DNA from: Sthenelais limicola
Lineage: Eukaryota > Annelida > Polychaeta > Phyllodocida > Sigalionidae
Assembly: GCA_942159475.1 (NCBI GenBank)
Contig: OW804102.1
Span: 28,402,873-28,466,872 of the forward strand
Reading direction: 5' to 3'
DNA length: 64,000 bases
The notes under the pieces are model-generated. The model did not search any database and was not told the DNA's origin. It worked only from the letters and a program-made list of their open reading frames with translations. A program made the position numbers and the translations under genes. Positions 24,914 to 37,361 of the stretch are shown here, piece by piece. Within the stretch, counting starts at the first letter, position 1. Each line of letters begins with the position of its first letter.

Positions 24914-25296
24914 AGGAAAATGTGGACAAGTCGCAAATTCGATATTTTTCAAAGTTTTTTATTCACAACATCTCTTTGAATGAATGTTCTAATTCTAATT
25001 CTAATCTATTCCTCCGAACTCATGTACTAAAGTTAAAGACAGTGCATTAAATTCATCCATACATTTCTAATCTCATCCTATAGAGTATATCCAGCTACTT
25101 TAGTAGTTAGTGGCTGCAAAGAGATACTGCAAACATTTTTCAAAAATAAAAATATCAAACTTAAAATATAGAAACACTTATTGGATGTTCTAGTGTTCAA
25201 AATCATTATAATTACCTTGATCTCATCTTTTCAAATATGATGTTATCTCAAAAATCGTTTTTTGCGACTTATGACTCATTTCACTGTAACACGTGT
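24914..25296 (+). mobile_element. R3 element
   Basis: Full length, left TIR decayed (TGTGGACAAGTCGCAAA). Confidence 0.78.
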
Positions 25297-25430
25297 ATAT
25301 TTGTTATCATATCATTAGCATCATTGGTTCACAGCTAACAAAATGGCGTTCTTATGTTTGGTGTCCAACAGAAAATAAGTTCAGGCAGTTACTGAGACAC
25401 AGCACCTATCTCCGACTCTAGGTGAGATTG

Positions 25431-25716
25431 ATATGTGATGCGTTACAGAAAAATGAGTCACAAGTTGCAACAAAAATTTATCATCATTTGAAAAGATGAG
25501 GTGAGGTGAATTTCAATATACTCCCTAGACTTACCTCAGATATGCATAGATTCAATCCACAGTCATGAAATCTTGTGTATGAATTCATGCTACGGGCAGT
25601 AATGAACACCCACAAAAATAAAAAAAATTGAGAAAGAATTTCTGTCAACAAATCACTTTTAAAATTAAATATCAACTTTGCAACTTGTGATTCATTTTCC
25701 TGAAACACATAACATA
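25431..25716 (-). mobile_element. R3 element with internal deletion
   Basis: Both ends present, about 100 bp shorter than full copies, 135 bp from the previous R3 in the opposite orientation. Confidence 0.76.
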
Positions 25717-26512
25717 TACTACACTGGACCATCGTTACGATTGCTGGACCTAGCTTCTTTTTTCGGGCCAATATACAATATTTAAACAATTTTTAGAAAA
25801 AAACGCACTATCCCTCAGGGAAGATCTTGTGACTGTTAGCAAGGTGTTCATCACATGGCAAACCTGTAACCCCCTACCTCACATTTCGCTAACATTCTGA
25901 GCGTGACGCCGGGTGTCAATTCATTATTTTCTTATTTCATTGATGAGGACAGATTTGATTATTTGACTGTCACGTTTGACTTTCATGACACTGATCTATT
26001 GGTTGTGTTACTGCTGCTAATACCAGATTTTTTTTTCAAAAGCTTTCAACTCTGGATGTTGGTCGTGTTGTCTAGTGTGTTGAACCAATTCACACAAAAG
26101 ATAAATCTTCCTCAACAGCAACAATACATTTTAAGGTGAGAAATAAAATATGGATTTGGTTAATATTTTACCTTCACATATTTCCACCGTTTGGCTATAT
26201 ATCTTTAGGTATAAACTTTGTTGTATATTTCCGTCTCATGTAGGTCTGAGAGCTCAAGAAAGTTATGATCATAATTTTAGCAGTCAGCTGATATTGACCC
26301 TAAATCAAACATCCAATATTAGGTGTTGAGATGGTTGGAAGACAATCTGTCAAGTATAATTCAACAAAGCTTCAGACAACTAATTATCTATTGAAATAGT
26401 TGTATTGGTAATGAGCACTAAAGCCCACATAGAGTGGAGCATGGTCAGAAATGATTACAGCTAGACGATTGCTTTTCTTCAATACCTGAAATCTTTTCCC
26501 ATTAAAAGTATA
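25717..26512. other. No gene seen
   Basis: A 78-codon open stretch at 25903-26139 is hydrophobic and T-rich, without splice or family support. Confidence 0.45.
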
Positions 26513-27115
26513 AAGGGGTACCCACACAGAGCTCATTCTACGGCCGATTTGGCCTTAAGATTATGTCTATGATTTAATTCCAACCCCTGATTAGTCGTAG
26601 GATCCTAAGACTAATCGTAGGACCAATCGTGTTCCTTTTTGTTCCTCGATTTGGAGGTCACAGGGCCGATTTCACCGCCGATTCACCAATAATTAGTCGT
26701 ACGATTCGGACATAGAATTTTTTTTAAAAAAATTCAGTTCTACGATCCGTGTTGCCAGCGTGGGTTGTGTCCCAATCAGTCATAGCTTTTCCTATAATGG
26801 TCTACGACAGATCAGGAGAGGTCCCACGGCATTTCATATAATGGAAAGTTGTGGCCAGACCCCCGATTTATACCAAATATGATTTTTTTATTTGGAAAAA
26901 ATAATTTCCGATAATAATTTTTGTGCGTGTTGGTTGACTTCACCACGATTTCACTTTTCCCCTGAATCAGGCCAGATCTTGGCCCTGTGTGGATAAAAAA
27001 AAAGTCACCCAATTCTGGTTTGTTTACCCGATTTGGGATACAATTGGTGCCGCAATCAATTGTTGACTTTGAAATTGTACGATTTAGCAAACCGATCCAG
27101 TGTGGATACCCCTTA
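26513..27115. mobile_element. R11: ~603-bp element, TIR AAGGGGTATCCACAC
   Basis: Ends AAGGGGTACCCACAC and GTGTGGATACCCCTT are inverted. The interior has repeated ATTAGTCGTA / TCGTAGGA phrases and no transposase. Non-autonomous DNA element by structure. Confidence 0.7.
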
Positions 27116-27125
27116 AGCATGTTCT

Positions 27126-27715
27126 ACCCCTGAAACTGTTTGAATAAGTAGGAGGATTCCTGTTTGAATGAGTAGGGGGATTCCTGTTTGAATAAGTAGG
27201 GGGATTCCTGTTTGAATAAGTAGGAGGATTCCTGTTTGAATAAGTAGGAGGATTCCTGTTTGAATAAGTAGGAGGATTCCTGTTTGAATAAGTAGGAGGA
27301 TTCCTGTTTGAATAAGTAGGAGGATTCCTGTTTGAATAAGTAGGAGGATTCCTGTTTGAATAGGTAGGAGGATTCCTGTTTGAATAAGTAGGAGGATTCC
27401 TGTTTGAATGAGTGGGGGGATTCCTGTTTGAATGAGTGGGGGGATTCCTGTTTGAATGAGTAGGAGGGTTCCTGTTTGAATGAGTAGGGGGATTCCTGTT
27501 TGAACAGGTAGGAGGGTTCCTGTTTGAATGAGTGGGGGGATTCCTGTTTGAACAGGTAGGAGGGTTCCTGTTTGAATAAGTGGGGGGATTCCTGTTTGAA
27601 CAGGTAGGAGGGTTCCTGTTTGAATGAGTGGGGGGATTCCTGTTTGAATGAGTAGGAGGGTTCCTGTTTGAATGAGTAGGGGGATTCCTGTTTGAACAGG
27701 TAGGAGGGTTCCTGG
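27126..27715. repeat. 24-bp minisatellite, about 24 units
   Basis: Unit TTCCTGTTTGAATAAGTAGG plus AGGA. The left third to half is nearly uniform. From about 27400 two variants alternate (AACAGGTAGGAGGG and ATGAGTGGGGGG types), a 48-bp higher-order period. Because 24 is a multiple of 3 the minus strand stays open (KQESSYLF repeated), but no promoter, splice or signal context supports a gene. Confidence 0.93.
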
Positions 27716-27884
27716 ATGAGGGAAGATACGACTACATACAATAGTTACAACATACTATTTCTGTTGTGTTCAGGAGAAGAAACTAAATAATAAATGTAGT
27801 AGTGAAGTGTATTGGTAAACACTGAAAAGCTACCGATGGTAGTATACTTCCATAGAGCTAAGACAACGTTGAGATATGCCATAA

Positions 27885-28103
27885 GGGTCAGATCTTCAGA
27901 AAATATACAATCGCCAGATCAACACATTAGATAAATTCTGCTAAATTGGAAAATGGTCAATACTAGGTACATCAGAGTATATTGGATATTGCCGTGATTC
28001 AAACAGTCTGTTTGGTTATGTTGAATCGTATTTCTTGTCTTAAATTTAGAGTTTTTTAGAGGATTGTTCAACGCAAATTGTACATTTTCTGGCAATTTCA
28101 CCC
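27885..28103 (+). mobile_element. R1 element
   Basis: Full length: GGGTCAGATCTTCAGAAAAT to TTTTCTGGCAATTTCACCC. Confidence 0.85.
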
Positions 28104-28386
28104 ATAATCACATTTATAGTCTGATCGTACAGTAAGACCGCAGGGTGGATATTATATTGTACATAGACCTGTACACAAACAATATCGACTAATAATAATG
28201 ATGAATAAGCTGAAACAAGTTAAAGTGAGATGAAGTGGCAATCAGTTTCTACTCATTGGCTTCAGGATCACTTCGCTACAACCATGTTGAAGATAATTTT
28301 GCAGATCATTAGGAGTCTCATTCTCACAGGATTTATAATACAAGTGGTAAGAAGATGTTCTCAATTCTGAACATCTTCCTCCTTAT

Positions 28387-28614
28387 GGGTCAGATCATCA
28401 GAAAATGTACAATTGGCAAATGTACACATTTTGTAAATTATGCTTGATAAGACTGGAAAATGGCCAATACTAGGTAAGTCTGAATATATTTGATATTGCC
28501 TTGGTTCAAACAATCTGTTTGCTTATGTTGAGCCGAATTTTGAACCTCACCTTTGTCTTAAATTTGAATTATTTGAGAGGATAGGTGAAGGTGAGTTTTT
28601 TGTGAATCTGACCC
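28387..28614 (+). mobile_element. R1 element
   Basis: Flanked by TAT and ATA; the right end has lost about 10 bp of the TIR. Confidence 0.83.
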
Positions 28615-29609
28615 ATACCAGTCCAGTCCTGGATATTATTACTAACTCACATGTAATCTGACTAGCTGATAAGAAAAAAAATGAAAATAAATTGTATTCT
28701 TCTATAGATCTGTAGCATCAGGTGTGGCACTATGTGTAGCGAATCTTGGCAAAGAGGACCGGCCGTTTTTGTTTTATTCAATTCAAAACGGGTGTTGTTT
28801 GTATCTAGGGGTGTTATACAAATAGGAGCCAAACATCTAAATATAAATACAAATAACCCGTACGTGAAAAGAAGATCCTACCTTCCCATAGCGTCCTATT
28901 GTAAACCATATGAAACAAAACTAGCGGGGGTAACCTATATTTTCTATTTCATTAATTTCTTTCTGATGCATTAAGGAAAACTCCCTGAAAAAGGGACTGA
29001 CATTTTCATGTGATTGAACACATCTGCATCGCTCTAAGTGCAATTTCTGCATGAATACAATGAAAAGCCTGCTTTGATAATTGACACTTATCATCTATCA
29101 ACAGCTGCACGAAAACAAAATCACAAACTTCTATGGGCGTTTCTCAGCCTTTAACCTAACCTAAACTCATCAAAAATCTCCATTAAACTAGCTTTGCATG
29201 CCATATTCTGCTGTGAAATTAAATTAACACTGATTCACTGCATGATTCCCCTCTAAAAGTCAACACCTTGACGTTTCCATCTATATCTATACACCTCTTT
29301 TCAGCAATAATAAATGAAGAGAGAGTTATTCTCCTCCTCACAAGCCTCACCTAGTAACTGTAGGAGCAGCTCGGATATAACGAGGCACATGAAAGCAAGG
29401 AGGAGGTACAATGGCCTTTTACTAAGCTTTAAAGGTAATTCAGCCTGAGGGTGAGTGACCGACCTACTGCCAGGCAGGATTTATACACATGATGCCATCC
29501 GTGCAGCAGGCATGAAGCTACTCGTACACTTTAAGTCATTGACCTTTGAAATGCATTGGAAGCTGATGGTAGTCAGCCATGAAACTGGTTTTATTTCACC
29601 TTTGAATGG
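28615..29609. other. No gene seen
   Basis: An 80-codon open stretch at 28732-28974 lacks support. Otherwise unrecognised AT-rich sequence. Confidence 0.5.
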
Positions 29610-29770
29610 TGTGTGAGTGATTGGTTGCTTTACGCCCTTATCAACACATTGAAGGTTATATCAAGGGCGGGAGAGCTGAGAGGGAGGCAGTTTATGATCA
29701 TACCCAGGAAATAGAGATAGAGAAGAAAGGAGAGAGAGACAAGAGAAAAAGAGACAGAAAGGCACTTTGA
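29610..29770 (+). mobile_element. R2 SINE-like element
   Basis: GTGATTGGTTGCTTTACGCC to GACAGAAAGGCACTTT; 3' CCCAGGACCA end missing. Confidence 0.82.
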
Positions 29771-30079
29771 ATGTGTTCAATACGCATGGCCGATTGGCTT
29801 AGCTCTGAGAGTGCAACTCGGTCCTGCGGCAGATACGACGGCCATATCAGGCCTCAGGCTGATATGGAATGAATATATAGTTCTCCAACGATAATAGTAT
29901 TAGTGCATATACATAAGTTGCAGAATATCATTGAATTGAATACATTTATTAAAGTAGTTTACTGTAAAACACTAAAGTCAAATAACTGTACATGACAGTA
30001 CAGAATTAAATAAATTTGCTTCAATTTTACATATATATGCTAAGAGGTGGGTCAATCAATACGTTCCCAACGTATATGT

Positions 30080-30310
30080 GAAATCTCTTTGTTGGAATGG
30101 TTTCATGTTTGGGGTATCTAGTCCTTGGGGTGAGGTCAATACATTCCATATCAAGGAAGTGTTTTGAATATATTCATGCGTTTCTAGATCATCCTATAGA
30201 GTACATGTATATTCAATTACTTTACTAGTAATCACCCACGAATATTGCCATTCCTTTTTTAAAACTAAAAAAATTAAATTAAAATATATAAATACGTATT
30301 ATATGTGAGC
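30080..30310 (+). mobile_element. R3 internal fragment
   Basis: AATCTCTTTGTTGGAATGGT to TAAAATATATAAATACGTAT; both TIRs missing. Confidence 0.66.
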
Positions 30311-30398
30311 TAGGCATACCATGCTGTACCTTATTACACAATTATTTATACTGAATGTGCAAAAAGTGTGCTGCATATTTGAGCCAGTATTCATGCAG

Positions 30399-30648
30399 GT
30401 GAGTGAGTGAGGTGGTTGCAGGTGGTTGCTTTATGCCCTTATCAACACATTTAATATGGTTATATCAAGGACGGGAGAGCTGAGAGGGAGGCAGTTTATG
30501 ATCATACCCAGGAAAGAAGATAAAGAAGAAGGGAGAGAAAAGAGACAGAAAGGTACGTTATGGTTATACCCAGGAAAAAGAGATAGAGAAGAAGGGAGAG
30601 AGAGACAGAGAAAAAAGACACTTTATGGTTATACCCAGGACCAGGTAT
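30399..30648 (+). mobile_element. R2 SINE-like element with duplicated tail
   Basis: The segment CATACCCAGGAA...GAAGAAGGGAGAGA occurs twice, making the copy about 70 bp longer than usual. Confidence 0.82.
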
Positions 30649-30851
30649 TCATGAAGGCATGCCTAACATGTTTTGTTAAGTTGACATACAGCATGTTCCT
30701 AAAACAAGGTGTCTGGAAACTGTCATGTCAACAAGTGCACATATTTGTCAGCAGCCGTGTAAGCTGCCACTCAGGACTGTGGGCCTAAATCACATTAGCA
30801 TCACGCTCCTGAGCTACAGGATCGCCACAGTGGGACCCAGGAAACATTCAT

Positions 30852-31075
30852 GGGTCAGACCGTCAGATCGAATGTACAATTGTCCTTTGTACAAATTCTT
30901 TCAAATGATTCCCCTTTATGCAAAAAGGAGGATCAAAATGCAGTTCAGTATAACTGAATAGATTTTCTTATTCAACGCAATGCTAAATATCTTCGAATAT
31001 ATCTAGTATTCATTATTTATTTGTCTAATTTTATAGCAAGATTCACCAAATATGTTGGGCTGCCGTCTGCCGATA
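30852..31075 (-). mobile_element. R1 element, right end lost
   Basis: GGGTCAGACCGTCAG at the left, then a diverged body ending near GGGCTGCCG. Confidence 0.72.
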
Positions 31076-33298
31076 AATCATATACTCTATACAATATAAT
31101 CATAAAAACAAAAGAAAACTATTCATGGACTGCAAGTAATTCATTCAGCTCGAATAAAATATAAACAAAGGCAATAACGATATAGAAGCAGTAATAGTCC
31201 TATCTCGCTACAATAATATAGTGATTACTAAGAATTCCATGTACATAAGACTGGTTGGGTCAACGACCTAACCACAGCTATACACTATGGATGAAGCACC
31301 ACCGTCACTACTCTTCCTTCATCCTGTGCTTTCTACAAAGTATAGCAGACGACAAAAGACCCCCTCTTCATAAACAAAAATCCCTTAGGGCGCCTTTCCG
31401 TCCCTTCATCCTCCACTTCCCCCTAAACGAAATAAACCCACAAGGGAAATCTTTCCCCCTGCACTGCTTTCTGTCCTTTTATTCCGGCACACATACACCG
31501 TTACACCACCGGAACACCAATGTTAATCAACTGATGCGACACCAAATGGAAGTCTCGCAAAGAGTTACGAAGCTGGCGAGATTTGGTTAGTTTGAGCACG
31601 TTGGCGGCAAGATGAAGATGGCGAAGCTTCATTATTGCCATTTTCCCGCCATTTTTGGAGTCGGCCACTTTCGAGCAGACGACAATTGGTAAAGATATTA
31701 GTTTGAAGAAACCTTTGTAGCGTGAACTTTTTGTCTTTGGATCTAATCAAGAAAGTGAAATTACTCCAAATTCAATTGATTTTGCGCACACGACTTCTCC
31801 ATTGAAGAGTCCATTTTAGATGGAGAACAACACTTTCTCTCACGTCCTGTGCTAAAGAAGCTCGTAACAGTGTAAAAACGTGTAAAATAAATAAAAAGGC
31901 GTCCATTGTATTAAGCCGACGAGACTGGCTAGACAAATGCTATAGACAAATATACTACAACATATAGATAGTTCGTAAACTCAGATATTTTTCTTTACAG
32001 ATTTTATTTAGACTGGGGTAAATTTCGAGGGTTTTCAAAAGGGACGGTTTGGCCATCGAGGTATTATTAAACCCTTGGTAATTCGATGCAGTAGATGATA
32101 ATAGAAATGTTAGCTGACATAAAGATGTCGAGCAGAAAAAGGGTAAAAGGATAAAATATATAACGAGGAGGAAAGGAAGCAGGGAGTAATCACTCACTTT
32201 AGAGTGTGATCCGCTGCAGTATGAAATAATTATACTTTTTTTTAACCAACGTTTTTATTCAGGCAGATCAACAGATACACTCTCACAAATTAACGGTGGT
32301 TTTCGCTGTGTTCTGAAAATCAAAGCTATCGTACATTTTTGCAGGGAAATATCATTGGTCATTATGTTGAAAAGTATCGCAAATAAGATCTCTTACTCGT
32401 TATAAGAACGATTTATATAACTTACTAAACAAGTAAGATTGATTGAGCTTATGATGTATACACTATTAATGTGATGTGATGAAGTATGAAGGCTCCTGGC
32501 TATTGTTATATTTTCTATCCATGTTGTGGGGGTGTGAGGGGGGGGGGTGAGGTTGGTTGGTTTTTAGACGACCTTTGCTTTCAAGTTTTATTTTCATTAT
32601 ACTTGGAGAGTGTTTTTTTCGTTTATTACTCTCAGTACTTTCTACTTCTTTAGTTTTATACTCTGCCAGTAACCTGGGTAATTCATCTTATTATACTTAT
32701 TATACTTATACAAGAGAAATCAGAGGTACAATGTGTTATAGTGACCTGAGTTTGCATTCAAAAACTTCAAACAATGTAAGGAATATTGAAGGATAATCAC
32801 TTACAAGAGTGTGTTCCCTAAGTATATCTATAAGGATATAATATCAGAGAGAATCTTATTTGTTACTGTATTATTTAAATGGGGTCTTACATCATTTCAT
32901 CCAATTTAAAATAAATATATAACGATTACATTGCAACTCTTTTTATTTTTCGACCCAAACATGATTACAGGTCACATGTACCCTCTGAATGTAGTTGATA
33001 TCTATGAAAAACGCAACCAAATTGATACAATCATATCATAAACAGAAAGCAATTCTATAACATTTCAGAACAAATAATTGTGAAGGGGTCTTGTTATAAC
33101 ATTTGCGTGACTGGCTTCCCCATGTTTAGAAAACTCACGCCCGTGAGTCCTAGACAACAGACGGCCTCAATTTTAGACAACATTGTTTGTCATGCAGATG
33201 GTCACAGGCCTATTGGTATGAATTGTATCTGTCTGTAGATATAGTACCGTATGTAATATTGTATCTCCAGAAGTGAATGAAAAAGAACTAGAATTTAT
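31076..33298. other. No gene seen
   Basis: 2.2 kb without a recognised repeat family. 31255-31750 is GC-richer and open on both strands in short pieces, with no splice-joined product found. A short G run is at 32537. Confidence 0.45.
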
Positions 33299-33533
33299 GG
33301 GTCAAATCTTAGGAAAACGTACAATTCGCCGTTAGCAATCCTCTAAAACAACCCAAATTTAATCCAAAACTGAGGTCCAAAACTCAGTTAAGCCGAAACA
33401 AAAGTACTATTTGTTTCAACACAATACCAACTATACTCAGATATATACTAGTATTTTAGAAATTTAGTCTAACTTAGCAGAATTCATTAAATGTATAGAG
33501 CAGCCGATTGTACATTTTCTCACGATCTGACCC
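33299..33533 (-). mobile_element. R1 element
   Basis: Full length: GGGTCAAATCTTAGG to TTTTCTCACGATCTGACCC. Confidence 0.82.
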
Positions 33534-33918
33534 TGATACAGGTTAGGCCATGATAAAAGTGTATTCTTTTTTGAAAAATTGATTTCTTTTCAATGCGTTT
33601 AAACACTGAGTAAATACTGAAGCAAATTGTATTGTGCAAAACGTCTGGCTGAAAACAGTTATTCAACAAAGCAAACAATCCATTCATTTATCATCCCTCG
33701 TTTGCGTCCATTATGAATGTAAATTCAGCATGTAAATCCAGACTGATGACAAAAACAAGCCTGTGTTATGACATTGGAGCCGTCTTGTGTGATGCAGGAG
33801 TGGTTAGTGGGACATTAAAGCTACCAGACCATTAGTCTAGACCTGCAGGTATAATTACTGTCAATATATCCTGTCTGTGCCAGTGTCGGAAAGTGTAACG
33901 TTCTACAAGCGAATGGCA

Positions 33919-34407
33919 TATGTGATGTGTTACAGGAAAATAAGTCACAAGTTGTAAAGTCTTTTGAATTGTTTTATCTACAGGATCTTTTTGAAGGAAT
34001 GTTGTAATTTTTGGGGTATCTAATGTTCGGAATCGTATGAATATATGTAGCAAATTTCAAGAGCCCGCATTTAATATATGCATGTCTTTCTTAGCTCATC
34101 CTATAGAGTATATTTAGCTACTTTACTAGTAATTTGTCTATCCAGACCCAATTTCTTTTTCAAAAGTAAAAATATCAAACTTAAAATATAGAAATACTTA
34201 TTAGATGTCCTAATGTGTACCATCATTAATATCTGCTTAATCTAATCTTTTCAAATGTTATAGAATCTCGAAATCCACTTCTGGCTGTCCTGAGAATATT
34301 TGTGCTTTATGTATGGAAATGTTCATAGACCTGAATAAAATATTTTTAAATCTAAAATCTAAATCTTTTAGCGACTTGTGACTCATTTCCCTTTAACACA
34401 TCACATA
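33919..34407 (+). mobile_element. R3 element with insertion near right end
   Basis: Both ends intact (ATGTGATGTGTTACAGG, TTTAACACATCACAT); about 100 bp of extra sequence at 34270-34370 including AAAATCTAAATC repeats. Confidence 0.8.
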
Positions 34408-36012
34408 ATGATAGCCGTATTATTAGCACGTGTTCAATGTCAATAGCAATAACGCACCACACCACACAAAATTATTACATGTGTAACTGAGTTCATTGAT
34501 TTGATAGCGACTAGATATCACGCCATTAATCAAACGCTTATCTACATTGAAATCACTGACTGTAGCAAAAATAAAGTCCTGTATCAAAGGCTCCTCAAGA
34601 GTATTGCTGTTCCATTGTGTTATCATGTGAAAGCGATCACATGAAAGATTATTAATCCTGTAATCAATATAATATTACAAGTAATGTGATGTTAATCTTA
34701 TTAGGAAACTCAGAAATAACCAGATTAGTATGTTACTAAGTGGAATTTGTGAAGATGCAAGGCGGTTTCACATTTTGTATGTCGCGACTAGATATCACCG
34801 CATTATCTTTTATTCTCACTGATAAATACCAAAAAGAGTTTATGGGATAATATTATTTCAAGTGTCAGCCCAATGGAAAAGCAGTCTAATATTGGTGTCA
34901 GTATTTAATTTGATATGTTAATCAGATCTTGTATAACTGTGGTAGTTGCTATCCCTTTCACGTAACTTTTAATCATAAGCTGAGAATAGTAGTGTAAATT
35001 GTGAGCTTACTGAAAAAGTGAAATAACATACACAAAGAAAAACACAAACTTAAAAAAAGGTGTCTTTCACTTTCTATGTAGAGATATTTATTAGCGGTTT
35101 TATCTTCTCTCTCTTGTCATGGAGCTCTCGAGTATTAAGATAAATGGCACATTTCTTTATTTATTCTCAGAAAGGTGCTTACGAGTTACGTTAATAGTGA
35201 CATTATAAATGATAGAATGAGTAGTATTTATTTCTTGGTGAGAAATATTTTAGCTTAGAAGGCTAACACTGACAGTTTGCATGGCCCTTAAACTGACTTG
35301 TTTTATTGCAGCTTGAAGCAATTAAAGCCATTATTATCAATTTTCTAAATGGAATACACACAACTAAAATGACCTTTCACGACGTTATTCTTCTCTCGGG
35401 GAATTTACAGAAGTGACTGTTATGACCCCTCCACAATCCTCCCAAAATGCATTAGGAAGGAAATTGACTTCCTGTTTCTCGGCGACTGTTTCCGGTGCTT
35501 GACTCCAACATGCGCACGCAGACAAGGCAATTTCTTTGTAATGATTCACAGAGGTCAAATAAAGGTCATCATCAACACATTGGATTGTCTGATCCATTAG
35601 TTGTATGTTAATTGTCCGGGGCAATATTCTTTATTTTGGCAAAAGATATTTGAACATCTATGTAAATACAATGGCTTTTGTTAAACGGCTTGTTTTTGCA
35701 AGATCGACATACACTGGAAAGCTGATCTGTGTGCTCTAGCCCCAGTAGGTGGCAGTCGTCATTACTGACTTGGAATATCATCTTTTATTACATTTCGAAA
35801 ACAATTTTGATCTAGAAGCTATCCGAGACCGATGGCCATATTCAAATGTGATCTCGTCCAATATAGTTATTATTCACTCATTGCAAGGCTTGTCCCATAA
35901 TGGGTTTTTCTATTTATTGATCATCGAAAATTATCTTTTATAAACCTGCCTACTGGTAATACTAAGCAGATTAACTGAATGTTCAGTTAAGATTTATTTT
36001 TTTAGAAAATAC
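34408..36012. other. No gene seen
   Basis: GCGACTAGATATCAC occurs at about 34507 and 34776 as a direct pair. Otherwise unrecognised. Confidence 0.5.
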
Positions 36013-36092
36013 CAATTATAACATGACCATGGCAAATAATAATTATTACATGACCATGGCAAATAACAATTATAATATGACCATGGCAATTC
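36013..36092 (+). repeat. Three tandem ~28-bp units
   Basis: Each holds ACATGACCATGGCAAATAA or a close variant. Confidence 0.82.
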
Positions 36093-36290
36093 GTATCTAA
36101 ATTTCACCCGTGAGCCTACGTCACAATTATGTTTCACTGTATTGTTTGACTTGCTGTATAAATGTCCTAAATTTTAAAAAGTTAGAATAATCTTGAATTG
36201 TACTTTAACGTCATTATCTATTTCAATTAATTGACAGTAAAGTTAATTGATGAATGAATTGTTTCAAGAGGTCATCGGTATTGCATTACG

Positions 36291-36525
36291 GGGTTAAATC
36301 GCCAGAAAATGTACAATTCACCTTTATCAATCCTTTCAAATAATCTGAATTTAAGACAAAAGTGAAGTTCGAAATACAGTTCAACATAACCAAACAGATT
36401 CTTTGAATCAAGGTAATATCAAATACACTCAGATATACCTAGTATTGAACATGTGTCAGTCAAATTCGGCAGAATTTACTAAATGTGTAGATCTGCCAAT
36501 TGTACATTTTCTCAAGATTTGACCC
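36291..36525 (-). mobile_element. R1 element
   Basis: Full length: GGGTTAAATCGCCAGAAAAT to TTTTCTCAAGATTTGACCC. Confidence 0.84.
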
Positions 36526-37142
36526 TTATAAGGTATAGAGCAACACTCGTTATGGTGATGCAGGCCAACCCAACAGTGTATCACATATATATATCCTCAT
36601 ATGAGCTTGCTCATTTACATAACTAAACTCAATGTTTTTCACATTATTCAGAACAGTGCCTTGCAGTGTAAACACATAAATGCTGAATGTTGCTTACTGA
36701 TCCAGATACAACATAAAATCATAGTATGAGATGGTTAAATGAGATAGTTTTCCCTCTGGACTGAAGAACCAGTATTCCATTTCATTTTCAATAACATGAT
36801 TAACCAAATGGCTTATTTTACTAAAAGCTCTGTCGAAGTGCTCTTATTCGGAGCTTTTTATGTTTCACAATTTATGGATTAAATTACTGTTTCCCCGGGC
36901 AGTCAATCTATGTTAATTCTGCGACTTTGTTTGAGTTCAAAAGAATTTAGTTTTGTCTGTGCATCAACGTATTAGAATAAAATAAGATGGCAAATGCCTG
37001 AATACTGTAGGGAGTAAGAAACGTTTGTTTAATGCAGTAATTCTGTCTTTATTATACGTTGCGATGCTTCCCTGCATAGAATAGAATAGAAAATCTTGTA
37101 TTTGTTCAATAATCGCAATACAATTACAATTGAGTGACAGAC
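36526..37142. other. No gene seen
   Basis: No recognised content. Confidence 0.5.
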
Positions 37143-37328
37143 AAATAACCCACATTTAAGACACAAATTAGCTTCAAAATGCAGGTAAACATAGCAAAAC
37201 AGATATTTTAAATCAACGCTGTACCAAATATACTCAGATATACCCTGTATTTAGTAGAGGCCTAATTTAGTATAATCTCCTAAATGTGTAGAACTGCCCA
37301 TTGTATATATTGTCTGACGAGCCGACCC
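37143..37328 (-). mobile_element. R1 element, left end lost
   Basis: Starts inside at AATAACCCACATTTAAGAC; right end GACGAGCCGACCC. Confidence 0.75.
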
Positions 37329-37361
37329 ATATGACACTGTTACTGCATGTTTCACGCACAA

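Noticed and set aside
27126..27715. CRISPR array
   Set aside because: Units are contiguous with no spacers, and the setting is eukaryotic.
27124..27741. 205-codon KQESSYLF-repeat protein
   Set aside because: The 24-bp unit keeps any stop-free frame open. There is no promoter, splice, signal peptide or unique flanking coding sequence.
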